From positions 1-7,301 of the forward strand of contig SIAL01000172.1 of NCBI GenBank assembly GCA_009691815.1: a stretch of DNA of 7,301 nt, read 5' to 3'. Origin of the DNA: Gemmataceae bacterium. Its GTDB lineage: Bacteria > Planctomycetota > Planctomycetia > Gemmatales > Gemmataceae. Below, piece by piece: positions 1-7,131 of the stretch. The translations under genes and the position numbers were made by a program. Position 1 is the first letter of the stretch, and each line of letters opens with the position of its first letter. The notes under the pieces were generated by a model. The model was not told where the DNA came from. It made no database searches and was given only the letters and a program-made list of their open reading frames with translations.

Positions 1-632
1 AGGCGCACAAAGCTTCGGCAAGCAATTCCAAAGGTCCCTTCCGAGCCGACCACCACGCCGGTAAGGTCATAGCCCGGGGCATCTTCCACCGGACCACCAA
101 TGTTATAAATCTCCCCGTTGGGCAGCACCATTTCGATACCCAAAATGTGATTTACCGTCACGCCATATTTTAAGGTGTGTGGCCCGCCCGAGTTGGTGGC
201 AATATTACCCCCGATGGTGCAAGCCCCCTGACTGGAAGGGTCAGGCGCAAAGTGCCAACCCTTCTCCTTGATCTGATTGGTAAGCCACACATTTACCAGC
301 CCCGGATCGACCATGGCAACCCGGTTACGGTGATCAATTTCCCAGATGCGCTTCATTCGCGCCAACGCAATGACGACCCCGCCACCCACAGGCAGACATC
401 CCCCCGCGAGGCTAGTGCCAGCCCCACGGGGCAAAAAGGGAACATTTGACTGATGACAGATCTTTACTATCCGAGATACTTGGTCCGTGTCGTTGGGAAA
501 TACCACCACCTCGGGCTTGTTTCGCTCGATGGTGAAACCGTCGCACTCATACACCAGCAACTCCGAGTCGTTGGTAATCATCCCGGCTGGACCAACCACC
601 TCGCGGAGTTTGTCTAGGATTGTTTTGTCCAT
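1..632 (-). CDS. glcD: GlcD-type FAD-linked oxidase (glycolate oxidase subunit GlcD-like), N-terminal part
   Basis: Only the first 210 codons are in the window; the gene continues past the left edge. The family oxidises 2-hydroxy acids, classically glycolate to glyoxylate, using FAD with electrons passed to partner subunits or the respiratory chain. The translation shows a PCMH-type FAD-binding domain: the P-loop-like stretch PFLPRGAGTSLAGG (residues 65-78), VDPG (108-111), and the GlcD signature DPSSQGACTIGGNIATNSGG (131-150) followed by PHTLKYGVT. Further on are LPNGE and GVVVGSEGTFGI (192-203), which contact FAD in this family. The ATG at 632 is the only usable start: the same frame has a TAA 20 codons upstream and no start codon between. 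An AAAGG lies about 10 nt before it, a modest ribosome site. The gene follows the flavin-reductase-like gene by 86 nt on the same strand. The family call is firm. The substrate is not, because the C-terminal substrate domain is missing and D-lactate dehydrogenases share this N-terminus. Confidence 0.9.
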   Translation of the reverse strand, partial: MDKTILDKLREVVGPAGMITNDSELLVYECDGFTIERNKPEVVVFPNDTDQVSRIVKICHQSNVPFLPRGAGTSLAGGCLPVGGGVVIALARMKRIWEIDHRNRVAMVDPGLVNVWLTNQIKEKGWHFAPDPSSQGACTIGGNIATNSGGPHTLKYGVTVNHILGIEMVLPNGEIYNIGGPVEDAPGYDLTGVVVGSEGTFGIACRSFVR

Positions 633-718
633 GGGGAAAAAGCCTTTGGTGGTGGGCCGGGGAGTTGAGCTTTCATCCCTGGTTTTTGCTTAACTAGCCC
701 AGGGTGGGTAATGTCTCG

Positions 719-1237
719 TTAATAGCGCAAGCCGCTTGACCTAAGGTGGATTGCCGGTCGCTGTGGCTGACCTTGGATTTCGGGACCACACTCGCCATCG
801 AGGATATCCGCAATCAAAAGGTCATGGTCGCCCGCTCCTTGAAAGCCCGCGGACCGGCATAAAAACCAAGCGCAAGCCTCATCAATGGTAGCGGCGCCTC
901 CCTTGCCCCGTCTGGTATGAAGGACTCCCTCAAAGGGGAGTTCGTTGACTTTGCCAAACCTCGAAAGGAGGTCTTTGCGTCCTTCGGGAAGGATGCTCAA
1001 GGTGAAATCTTCGCCGGTTTCCAAAAGGGCACCGATGCCCCGCCCTTGGGCCAGAGCAATGCTTAACCGGGGCGGTTGAAAGGAACATTGCTGTACCCAA
1101 CTGGCCAGCATGGTTTGGTCTTTGCCTTCATTATGGGCGGCAATAACAAACAGACCGCTGGGAATGCGGCCAAGTGCCCGGCCAATGGCGTCCAAATGTT
1201 CGGGGACAGGTTCATTCCTGGGAGGGTGATGTTTCAT
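719..1237 (-). CDS. flavin reductase-like (FMN-binding split barrel) domain protein
   Basis: The product is 172 aa, the usual size for single-domain flavin reductase-like proteins (HpaC/RutF-type fold). Such proteins bind FMN and often supply reduced flavin to a partner. The N-terminal pattern GRIPSGLFVIAA (residues 23-34), MLASWVQQCSFQPP (43-56) and LSIAL (58-62) matches the flavin-binding core. The C-terminus HLRSSGLRY resembles the short tail common in this family. The ATG at 1237 is well supported: an AGGA lies 7 nt upstream and an in-frame TAG lies four codons upstream. It is probably cotranscribed with the downstream GlcD-type gene 86 nt away, so both flavoproteins may serve one redox step. 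That is inference from spacing. No signal peptide or membrane segment is visible, so it is expected to be cytoplasmic. The physiological substrate cannot be read from the sequence. Confidence 0.82.
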   Translation of the reverse strand: MKHHPPRNEPVPEHLDAIGRALGRIPSGLFVIAAHNEGKDQTMLASWVQQCSFQPPRLSIALAQGRGIGALLETGEDFTLSILPEGRKDLLSRFGKVNELPFEGVLHTRRGKGGAATIDEACAWFLCRSAGFQGAGDHDLLIADILDGECGPEIQGQPQRPAIHLRSSGLRY

Positions 1238-1639
1238 TTGGCCATCCTAGGGGTTGAACAAGGGGTGCCAAAGGTCCCCGGAAGGGGAAATTCAGAAAGA
1301 AACAGGGAACCCCTTTTCCTTTTTTAGGCCAAAAGGGTGTGGGTTCAGGTCAAAGTACGCTAAGGCGTTGCTCCTTAAAAGAACCGAGGGCATTCTTGTT
1401 TGCCAAGCTGGTTCGGGTGGATTTCATACCCCTTTTCCTACCTAGGCTTTTGCAGGATGGCCTTTTGCCAAAATCCAAGCTTTCAATGGCCTTGGATCCC
1501 ACCATAGAGTAAGCTATAGCAGACTGCTTTCAGAACAGAGGTACCTTGAAACCGGGGCCGTATTCTGTTGGTTAACCGTCTTCCTCCGGTCCGCCCCGTT
1601 ACCGCCCATTGGCCATTCGAATCGCAAAAGGATTGACTG
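1238..1639. other. intergenic region between divergent flavin reductase and DUF1501 genes
   Basis: I see no convincing gene here. Short open frames lack family motifs. Small inverted repeats are present: a TCCCC/GGGGA stem with a GGAA loop (1275-1288), CCCTTTT/AAAAGGG (1311-1317/1331-1337) and ATCCAAG/CTTGGAT (1473-1479/1491-1497). A weak promoter-like pair for the rightward gene is TTGGAT (1492-1497) and TATAGC (1515-1520), 17 bp apart. Only 3 and 4 of 6 bases match the sigma-70 consensus, so it is a suggestion. Because the flanking genes diverge, promoters for both should lie here. Confidence 0.5.
1626..1632 (+). promoter_or_regulatory. ribosome binding site of the DUF1501 gene
   Basis: AAAAGGA lies 7 nt before the ATG at 1640. 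It supports that start and keeps the whole twin-arginine signal inside the protein. Confidence 0.7.
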
Positions 1640-2995
1640 ATGCCCATCCCTCCAAGAAACGCGATTGGTTGCCAGGGATTTCAGCAAGACCGTTCCAAAA
1701 GTCGGCGCGAGTTTTTGAAAATCGGCGCCTTGGGAATGGGGGGACTTTCCCTGCCGGGGTTACTCCGGGCCGAACAGACCCTGGGCATCAAAAACTCGCA
1801 TAAAGCGGTTATCATGATTTACATGGTGGGCGCACCACCCCACCAAGATATGTACGACCTCAAGATGGACGCTCCCGTTGGGATCCGGGGGGAATTCAAA
1901 CCGACCTCCACGGCGGTTCCCGGAATCCAAATTTGCGAACACCTGCCCAAGCTCGCCTCCATCATGGACAAGGTGGTGCCTTTGCGATCGGTCCATGGTT
2001 CCCCCAGTGGTGACCACGATTCCTTCATTTGCTACACAGGTCGTTCGGTTCAAAACCAACCCCCGGGTGGGTGGCCCTCTATCGGGTCGAATATTTCAAG
2101 GCTTTTGGGTTCGGTAAACAAATCGGTGCCACCCTTTTTTGGCCTATCACCCAATGCCGGTCATCCACCCTATGGATCGCCTGGCCACCCGGGTTATTTG
2201 GGTGTGGCGCATGCGGCGGTTCGCCCGGCGGGTCCGGTGAAGAAGGATATGCTCAAAAACAGCATCAATGGGTTCCACTTATCAGATCGCAAAAGTCTGC
2301 TGACAAGTTTTGACCAGATGCGCCGGGGAAATGACGCCCATGGCAGGACGGATAGTTTGGATGCGGCAACCCGTCAGTCGATGGATATCCTGACTTCAAG
2401 CCGCCTTGTCGATGCCCTTGACCTTTCCCGGGAACCCACCCGGGTCCGAGAACGCTTTGGAAAAGGCGATGCGAATAACTATGGAGATGGCGCTCCTCGC
2501 AATATGGAGCATTTTTTGATGGCACGGCGCCTTGTTGAAGCCGGGGCCAGAGTGGTAACCCTTAACTTTGGACGCTGGGACTTTCACAGCAGCAATTTTA
2601 GCGAATGCAAAAACACCCATTTTCCCCTGTTTGATCATGGGATGCACACCTTAATCACAGACCTGCATGAACGCGGTTTGGACAAGGATGTCGCCGTGGT
2701 GGCATGGGGTGAGTTTGGACGAACGCCTCAAATCAACAAGGACGCTGGTCGGGACCATTGGCCTCAGGTCGGCGGGGGCCTTATTGCCGGGGGAGGATTC
2801 AGAACCGGGCAAATCATCGGAGCCACCGACCGAATCGGTGCTTCGATCACCAAGCGCCCCATTCATTTTGGCGAGGTCCACGCCACCCTTTACCACCATT
2901 TTGGCATCGACTACAGGAATGTTACCTTGCCAGATTACTCCGGTCGTCCCCACTATTTGGTGGACGATTGGCAACCGATGCCCGAACTGATCTGA
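1640..2995 (+). CDS. DUF1501 family protein with twin-arginine signal
   Basis: The product is 451 aa, typical for DUF1501, a family with an alkaline-phosphatase/sulfatase-like fold that is abundant in Planctomycetes and has no settled biochemical role. The N-terminus carries a Tat motif, SRREFLK (residues 21-27), then a hydrophobic segment rich in Gly and Leu, with likely cleavage after LRA (42-44). Export in folded form, possibly with a bound metal, is therefore expected. Family landmarks are YMVGAPPHQDMYDLK near residue 60, HGSPSGDHD (119-127), RWDFHSSNF (312-320), WGEFGRT (356-362), GRDHWP (370-375), and the C-terminal DYSGRPHYLVDDW. The conserved His/Asp residues in these blocks are candidate metal ligands by analogy with the superfamily. 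The gene stands alone: the DUF1549/DUF1553 cytochrome-type partner often found next to DUF1501 genes is not in the window. The family call is firm; the function is unknown. Confidence 0.93.
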   Translation: MPIPPRNAIGCQGFQQDRSKSRREFLKIGALGMGGLSLPGLLRAEQTLGIKNSHKAVIMIYMVGAPPHQDMYDLKMDAPVGIRGEFKPTSTAVPGIQICEHLPKLASIMDKVVPLRSVHGSPSGDHDSFICYTGRSVQNQPPGGWPSIGSNISRLLGSVNKSVPPFFGLSPNAGHPPYGSPGHPGYLGVAHAAVRPAGPVKKDMLKNSINGFHLSDRKSLLTSFDQMRRGNDAHGRTDSLDAATRQSMDILTSSRLVDALDLSREPTRVRERFGKGDANNYGDGAPRNMEHFLMARRLVEAGARVVTLNFGRWDFHSSNFSECKNTHFPLFDHGMHTLITDLHERGLDKDVAVVAWGEFGRTPQINKDAGRDHWPQVGGGLIAGGGFRTGQIIGATDRIGASITKRPIHFGEVHATLYHHFGIDYRNVTLPDYSGRPHYLVDDWQPMPELI

Positions 2996-3032
2996 TGAAT
3001 CCTGGGGAATAACTTTTTTCGGGTGTGCGCCC

Positions 3033-3060
3033 GTGGGATGGGGACGATTACCCATCCCAC
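3033..3060 (+). terminator. 10-bp perfect hairpin, candidate terminator after DUF1501
   Basis: GTGGGATGGG (3033-3042) pairs perfectly with CCCATCCCAC (3051-3060) across an 8-nt loop, 38 nt after the DUF1501 stop and in the gap between two convergent genes. Position and stability suit a terminator that could work in either direction. No T-tract follows on either strand, so it is not a canonical intrinsic terminator and may only block readthrough or protect 3' ends. Confidence 0.45.
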
Positions 3061-3164
3061 CATGGCTTGGATCCAACCTATGCGCGAACCTTAAATAAAC
3101 GAACAACAACTACGGTCGGTTCCGTTGCCACTCAAACCGGCCGTGAAACAGGCGTCACAAAGCT

Positions 3165-3668
3165 CTATTCTGCCGCAACCGTGCTTTCAAAGCCCAGTTT
3201 TTTAAACAACTTATTAACAAACAACCGGGTGGTGTGCGAAATATTATTTTCTTTGGTTTCTTCGTCGCCAGCCATATTCAAAGTCTTTATGTTGCTGGAG
3301 TCAATCCATGTCTTTAATTTGTCAAAAAATTCAGCGTCTTTTTCGTAGAGTTTTAAGTCTACATCAAAATAAGGCCTCCGATGTTTCAGGATGGCGCTAA
3401 GGGTGGAGCGCATTCCCTTGGAATTCAGTTTCAAAGCAATCCGAAGGGTGCCATCGCTGTTTCTTACATTGGCTTCGGTTCGGATGGGGTATTCCGGAGA
3501 GGTTCCTTCCCTCAAACCGTATTTCAACCCAAATTCGGGATTAGGGCCACTTTCTGTTCTCCAACCTTCTGGCATAATTCCGCCGGTTTTCAAACCAAAT
3601 TCCGCCGCAACCATGACTGAAACTTGATCGCCACCAATTTGGCCGCCAGAAATGACCTTGTCAAGCAT
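3165..3668 (-). CDS. divergent cpYpsA/SLOG-family protein ('putative molybdenum carrier'-like)
   Basis: The product is 167 aa, close to the usual length of the circularly permuted YpsA branch of the SLOG superfamily, whose members have a Rossmann-like fold thought to bind nucleotide-type ligands. Landmarks are VISGGQIGGDQ (residues 5-15, family form GGQTGxDR/Q), GGIMPEGWRTESGP (29-42), Y60 and RTEANVRNSDGTL (63-75), and NMAGDEET (131-138, family form NVAGPRxS). The family's GGT-type segment after the SDGTL strand is here SKGMRST (83-89). The usual Thr after GGQ is Ile, and the Gly-Pro-Arg block is changed. The ATG at 3668 is chosen because GGGAGG lies 8 nt upstream; a TTG one codon earlier sits too close to it. 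The gene looks richer in A and T than its neighbours, with many AAA, AAT and TTT codons, which hints at separate ancestry. The name 'molybdenum carrier' comes from family annotation and is not evidence of metal binding. Cytoplasmic, with no signal peptide. Confidence 0.78.
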   Translation of the reverse strand: MLDKVISGGQIGGDQVSVMVAAEFGLKTGGIMPEGWRTESGPNPEFGLKYGLREGTSPEYPIRTEANVRNSDGTLRIALKLNSKGMRSTLSAILKHRRPYFDVDLKLYEKDAEFFDKLKTWIDSSNIKTLNMAGDEETKENNISHTTRLFVNKLFKKLGFESTVAAE

Positions 3669-3676
3669 CAAAGTTG

Positions 3677-3682
3677 CCTCCC
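3677..3682 (-). promoter_or_regulatory. ribosome binding site of the cpYpsA-like gene
   Basis: GGGAGG on the minus strand lies 8 nt before the ATG at 3668 and favours it over the TTG at 3671. Confidence 0.65.
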
Positions 3683-3742
3683 AATCCGTGCAATATTAGT
3701 ATTGGAAAAAAACAATAAGGGAACCGAATAAGTAGCTCTGGA

Positions 3743-3760
3743 TTCGCTTCTAAAGGCGAA
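3743..3760. repeat. 7-bp hairpin with 4-nt loop
   Basis: TTCGCTT (3743-3749) pairs with AGGCGAA (3754-3760) around CTAA; six pairs are Watson-Crick and one is G-U when read as plus-strand RNA. No T-tract follows. Its role is unknown. Confidence 0.45.
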
Positions 3761-3820
3761 ACCAATTGTGCCTGGGCCGGAAGAAAATGCTTGCCGACTC
3801 CCGCTTACCATTCCCTTTTC

Positions 3821-4028
3821 AAGGTTTTTGAGGACTGAGACTTCCCACCGATCTCATCCGCCAACTCTTAACCTAGGGGTTTTCCCAACCTCGGTTGGGA
3901 TAAACCAAAATGAAGCACCACGGATTTCCCAATGGTTCCTTGGCGGGCCTGCCCTTTACAAACGAGGCAACGGCCATTGGTCGGGCGGAGAAATGGGAAA
4001 GCTTTTGGCGTGAGGGCTCAAAAACCTT
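3821..4028. repeat. 12-bp perfect long-range inverted repeat enclosing 184 bp
   Basis: AAGGTTTTTGAG (3821-3832) is the exact reverse complement of CTCAAAAACCTT (4017-4028). The enclosed 184 bp contain other stems that fit inside this closing helix without conflict: TGAGA/TCTCA (3836-3840/3852-3856), the long hairpin at 3878-3906, and CCAATGG/CCATTGG (3929-3935/3974-3980), which competes partly with TTTCCCA/TGGGAAA (3925-3931/3994-4000). As RNA this would be a closed multibranch structure of 208 nt. As DNA it could be a small non-autonomous element with short terminal inverted repeats, but no target-site duplication is visible. The complementarity is seen directly; any function is inference. 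Confidence 0.5.
3878..3906. repeat. long hairpin (about 12 bp, one bulge)
   Basis: GGTTT (3878-3882) pairs with AAACC (3902-3906), T3901 is bulged, and TCCCAAC continues with GTTGGGA around a 4-nt loop CTCG (3890-3893). It is the strongest local stem in the gcvT upstream region. No T-tract follows on the plus strand. On the minus strand the bases after the stem are CCTAGG, so it is not an intrinsic terminator there either. Confidence 0.6.
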
Positions 4029-4073
4029 TGTTATTTTCCGGCATCCTTTTGGTTACCAATTTTTCTCCCTAAA

Positions 4074-4105
4074 CCGGATTTTTTCCTATCCGAATTTTTT
4101 CCTAT
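4074..4105. repeat. tandem duplication, two 16-bp units
   Basis: CCGGATTTTTTCCTAT (4074-4089) is followed at once by CCGAATTTTTTCCTAT (4090-4105), with 15 of 16 bases identical. The second copy ends inside the TATAAT box at 4103-4108, so the duplication overlaps the probable gcvT promoter and places a T-rich unit in the -35 area. Confidence 0.85.
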
Positions 4106-4108
4106 AAT
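4103..4108 (+). promoter_or_regulatory. TATAAT -10 box, probable gcv operon promoter
   Basis: A perfect TATAAT lies 76 nt before the chosen gcvT start. The matching -35 area (about 4079-4086) is only TTTTTT/TTTTCC, a poor match to TTGACA. If it is used, transcription would begin near 4115, giving a leader of about 70 nt. The upstream in-frame ATG at 4107 lies inside this box and could not be translated from this promoter. Confidence 0.5.
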
Positions 4109-4119
4109 GAGTTTATCTA

Positions 4120-4155
4120 GGGTGGCGTTGGCTTATACATCTCTTTTTGCCACCC
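4120..4155 (+). promoter_or_regulatory. leader hairpin upstream of gcvT
   Basis: GGGTGGC (4120-4126) pairs perfectly with GCCACCC (4149-4155), leaving a 22-nt loop. It lies wholly between the predicted transcript start and the gcvT ATG, so it would form in the mRNA leader. It could affect mRNA stability or translation. It does not match the conserved core of the known glycine riboswitch. Confidence 0.45.
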
Positions 4156-4184
4156 CGTTGGATCTTCCTTTTGGGAATTGGGGA

Positions 4185-5264
4185 ATGGCTCTCAACACGC
4201 CTTTATTTGAACTCCATCAAAGCTTGGGTGGGCGCATGGTGGATTTTGCCGGCTGGCAAATGCCGGTCCAGTACAAAAGCATCGTCGAAGAACATCTTGC
4301 GGTTCGGGCCTCTGTCGGGGCCTTTGACATTTCCCACATGGGCCGGTTTCGTCTGTATGGTCCAGGGGCCCAAGCGCATTTGGCCCATTTTGTTACCTGT
4401 TCTGTCGCTACCATGATTCCCGGTCAGGTGAAGTATGGACTGATTCTGAACGAACAGGGTGGCACATGCGACGATGTTTTGGTTTACCATTTGGGGGATC
4501 ATTGGGCGTTGGTGGTGAATGCCTCCAATCGGCAAAAAATCTGGACGCTGATCCTTGCGTCCTTTCCCGAAACAGAAGTTCGGTTTGTAGATGAAACGCT
4601 CGAAACGGCCATGGTGGCCATTCAGGGCCCCAACGCTATTGCCCTTTGCGGAGACATTGCCAACACCGATTTTTCGAACATGGGCAACTACTCCGCCCAA
4701 AACCTGACCTATAGGGGTTGTGAAATCCTTGTCAGCCGAACGGGATATACCGGGGAGGATGGCATGGAGTGGTCCGTTCCCTCCTATTTGGCGAATAGCT
4801 TGGCAAAGGATCTGGAAACTCACCGGGTCCCTTGGTGCGGGTTGGGTTGTCGGGACACTTTAAGGCTTGAAGCGGGGATGCCCCTTTATGGCCATGAATT
4901 GAACGAAGCCATTGACCCCTTGCAGGCCGGGTTGGGCTTTGCTGTGCGAAAGCCTCTGGAGGGGTTTGTCGGGGCAGGGGCCTTGGCCAGTCGGATGATG
5001 AACCAATCAAGACGGATTCGCAAAGGGTTAATTCTTGGAGGCAAGCGGATCTCCCGGCAGGGGGACAAAATCTATCAAGGAGATCGGGAAATAGGAGTCG
5101 TCACCAGTGGCACCTTTGGCCCAACGGTGGGTGCCTCCATCGCCATGGCCTTGATTGATTCCGCCTTTTCGCAATGTCCGGAACCTTTGGAAATCGATGT
5201 CAGGGGCAAGAGGGAAAGGGCGACAGTAACGCCACTTCCCTTTTACAAAAGGACCCAAGGTTAG
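4185..5264 (+). CDS. gcvT: aminomethyltransferase, glycine cleavage system T protein
   Basis: The T protein takes the aminomethyl group on lipoylated H protein, releases ammonia and transfers the one-carbon unit to tetrahydrofolate as 5,10-methylene-THF. The 359-aa product matches the family length. It begins with the standard TPLFELHQSLGGRMVDFAGW (residues 5-24), then MPVQY and FDISHMGR (47-54), GGTCDDVLVY (92-101) with the conserved Asp of the folate site, NASNRQK (112-118), SRTGYTGEDG (184-193) and CRDTLRLEAGMPLYGHEL (222-239). The frame is open back to an ATG at 4107, but those 26 extra residues match nothing in the family, lack a ribosome site, and start inside a TATAAT box. The ATG at 4185 puts the family N-terminus in place and has GGGA about 8 nt upstream. 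It is the first gene of the T-H-PA-PB cluster and is cytoplasmic. Confidence 0.96.
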   Translation: MALNTPLFELHQSLGGRMVDFAGWQMPVQYKSIVEEHLAVRASVGAFDISHMGRFRLYGPGAQAHLAHFVTCSVATMIPGQVKYGLILNEQGGTCDDVLVYHLGDHWALVVNASNRQKIWTLILASFPETEVRFVDETLETAMVAIQGPNAIALCGDIANTDFSNMGNYSAQNLTYRGCEILVSRTGYTGEDGMEWSVPSYLANSLAKDLETHRVPWCGLGCRDTLRLEAGMPLYGHELNEAIDPLQAGLGFAVRKPLEGFVGAGALASRMMNQSRRIRKGLILGGKRISRQGDKIYQGDREIGVVTSGTFGPTVGASIAMALIDSAFSQCPEPLEIDVRGKRERATVTPLPFYKRTQG

Positions 5265-5283
5265 GCCAAGCGTTTTTTTCACC

Positions 5284-5289
5284 AAGGAG
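5284..5289 (+). promoter_or_regulatory. ribosome binding site of gcvH
   Basis: AAGGAG lies 9 nt before the gcvH ATG at 5299 and is the strongest Shine-Dalgarno in the cluster. This fits the need for a plentiful carrier protein, though that link is inference. Confidence 0.8.
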
Positions 5290-5298
5290 AATCGTCAG

Positions 5299-5679
5299 AT
5301 GTCCCAACGGAAATATGCTCCAACCCATGAGTGGGTCGAAATCAAGGATGGCCTATTGGTTGTTGGTTTGTCCCAATTCGCCGTGGACCAACTCACCGAT
5401 GTGATCTACATCGACCTTCCCAAGGTGGGCGTGACGGTGACTTCCGGTCAACCGGTAGCCGAAATCGAGTCGGTCAAAGCCGTCAGCGATATATACGCTC
5501 CCGTGGAGGGTGAAATCACCGAAGTGAACACGGTCCTTGCCACGGATGCTTCGATTGTTTCCCGCGACCCGTTTGGAGAGGGTTGGCTATTCAAGATAAA
5601 ACCAACCTCGGCGGATCCGACCTCCCGTCTTCTTTCCGAGGCGGAGTATCAAGCGCAAATTGCCGGTCAGGGCCATTGA
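5299..5679 (+). CDS. gcvH: glycine cleavage system H protein (lipoyl carrier)
   Basis: H is the mobile carrier of the glycine cleavage system: its lipoyl-lysine arm receives aminomethyl from P, hands it to T, and is reoxidised by L. The 126-aa length is normal. It shows the H-protein opening YAPTHEWVE (residues 6-14), GLSQFAVDQLTDVIYIDLP (23-41), and the lipoylation motif EIESVKAVSDIYAP, with Lys60 as the modified residue. The family Gly-rich block GEGWLFKI follows near residue 93. The start is set by the strong ribosome site and matches the family N-terminus. It begins 34 nt after gcvT and ends 58 nt before gcvPA, in the same direction. No lipoate ligase or LipB/LipA gene is visible nearby, so lipoylation must depend on genes elsewhere. 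Confidence 0.97.
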   Translation: MSQRKYAPTHEWVEIKDGLLVVGLSQFAVDQLTDVIYIDLPKVGVTVTSGQPVAEIESVKAVSDIYAPVEGEITEVNTVLATDASIVSRDPFGEGWLFKIKPTSADPTSRLLSEAEYQAQIAGQGH

Positions 5680-5724
5680 TTTTGTTTGCCACAATTGGAT
5701 TGCGATAACGGCGGTAATTTTCAG

Positions 5725-5730
5725 AAAGGA
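5725..5730 (+). promoter_or_regulatory. ribosome binding site deciding the gcvPA start
   Basis: AAAGGA lies 7 nt before the ATG at 5738. This favours that start over the in-frame ATG at 5660, which lies inside gcvH and would add 26 residues absent from the family. Confidence 0.8.
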
Positions 5731-5737
5731 ATGGGTT

Positions 5738-7099
<1,362 letters not shown>

Positions 7100-7131
7100 A
7101 CAAGCACTCGCAACCCATTAGGTAACTGGCA

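Larger units (their letters stand above)
3669..4184. other. intergenic region upstream of gcvT, rich in inverted repeats
   Basis: This gap of about 500 bp between the leftward cpYpsA-like gene and gcvT has no convincing gene: short frames such as 3768-4013 and 3910-4107 have no family resemblance and no clear ribosome site. The first 50 bp are AT-rich and should contain the leftward promoter; TAATAT near 3692-3697 on the minus strand is a possible -10. The rest holds several inverted repeats, a tandem duplication, a TATAAT box and a leader hairpin, listed separately. Confidence 0.6.

Noticed and set aside
177..693. Plus-strand open frames at 177-449 and 487-693
   Set aside because: They lie opposite the clearly homologous GlcD-type gene and show no family motifs.
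677..704. CCCTGG/CCAGGG 6-bp inverted repeat between the flavin reductase and glcD
   Set aside because: It is short, with a 16-nt loop and no T-tract after it in the direction of transcription. It is not convincing as a terminator and could be chance.
3020..3033. CGGG/CCCG stem next to a T-run (3014-3019) as an intrinsic terminator
   Set aside because: The T-run precedes the stem on the plus strand and becomes an A-run after it on the minus strand, so neither orientation is a terminator.
2651..3109. 152-codon minus-strand frame overlapping the DUF1501 3' end
   Set aside because: It is antisense to a strongly conserved coding region, has no recognisable motifs, and appears to be a shadow.
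3821..4028. Miniature inverted-repeat transposable element
   Set aside because: The terminal repeats are 12 bp and the size fits, but the bases outside the arms do not form a target-site duplication and no second copy is in the window. Kept only as an alternative in the finding.
3768..4107. Short plus-strand frames 3768-4013 and 3910-4107 as small genes
   Set aside because: There is no ribosome site, no family resemblance, and they overlap inverted repeats, so coding is unlikely.
3669..4184. Glycine riboswitch upstream of gcvT
   Set aside because: The position is right and a GGCGAAACC string occurs near 3755, but I could not find the rest of the conserved glycine aptamer core or its tandem arrangement. 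A covariance-model search would settle it.
4203..4823. 206-codon minus-strand frame
   Set aside because: It lies wholly opposite gcvT, whose motifs are unambiguous in the plus frame.
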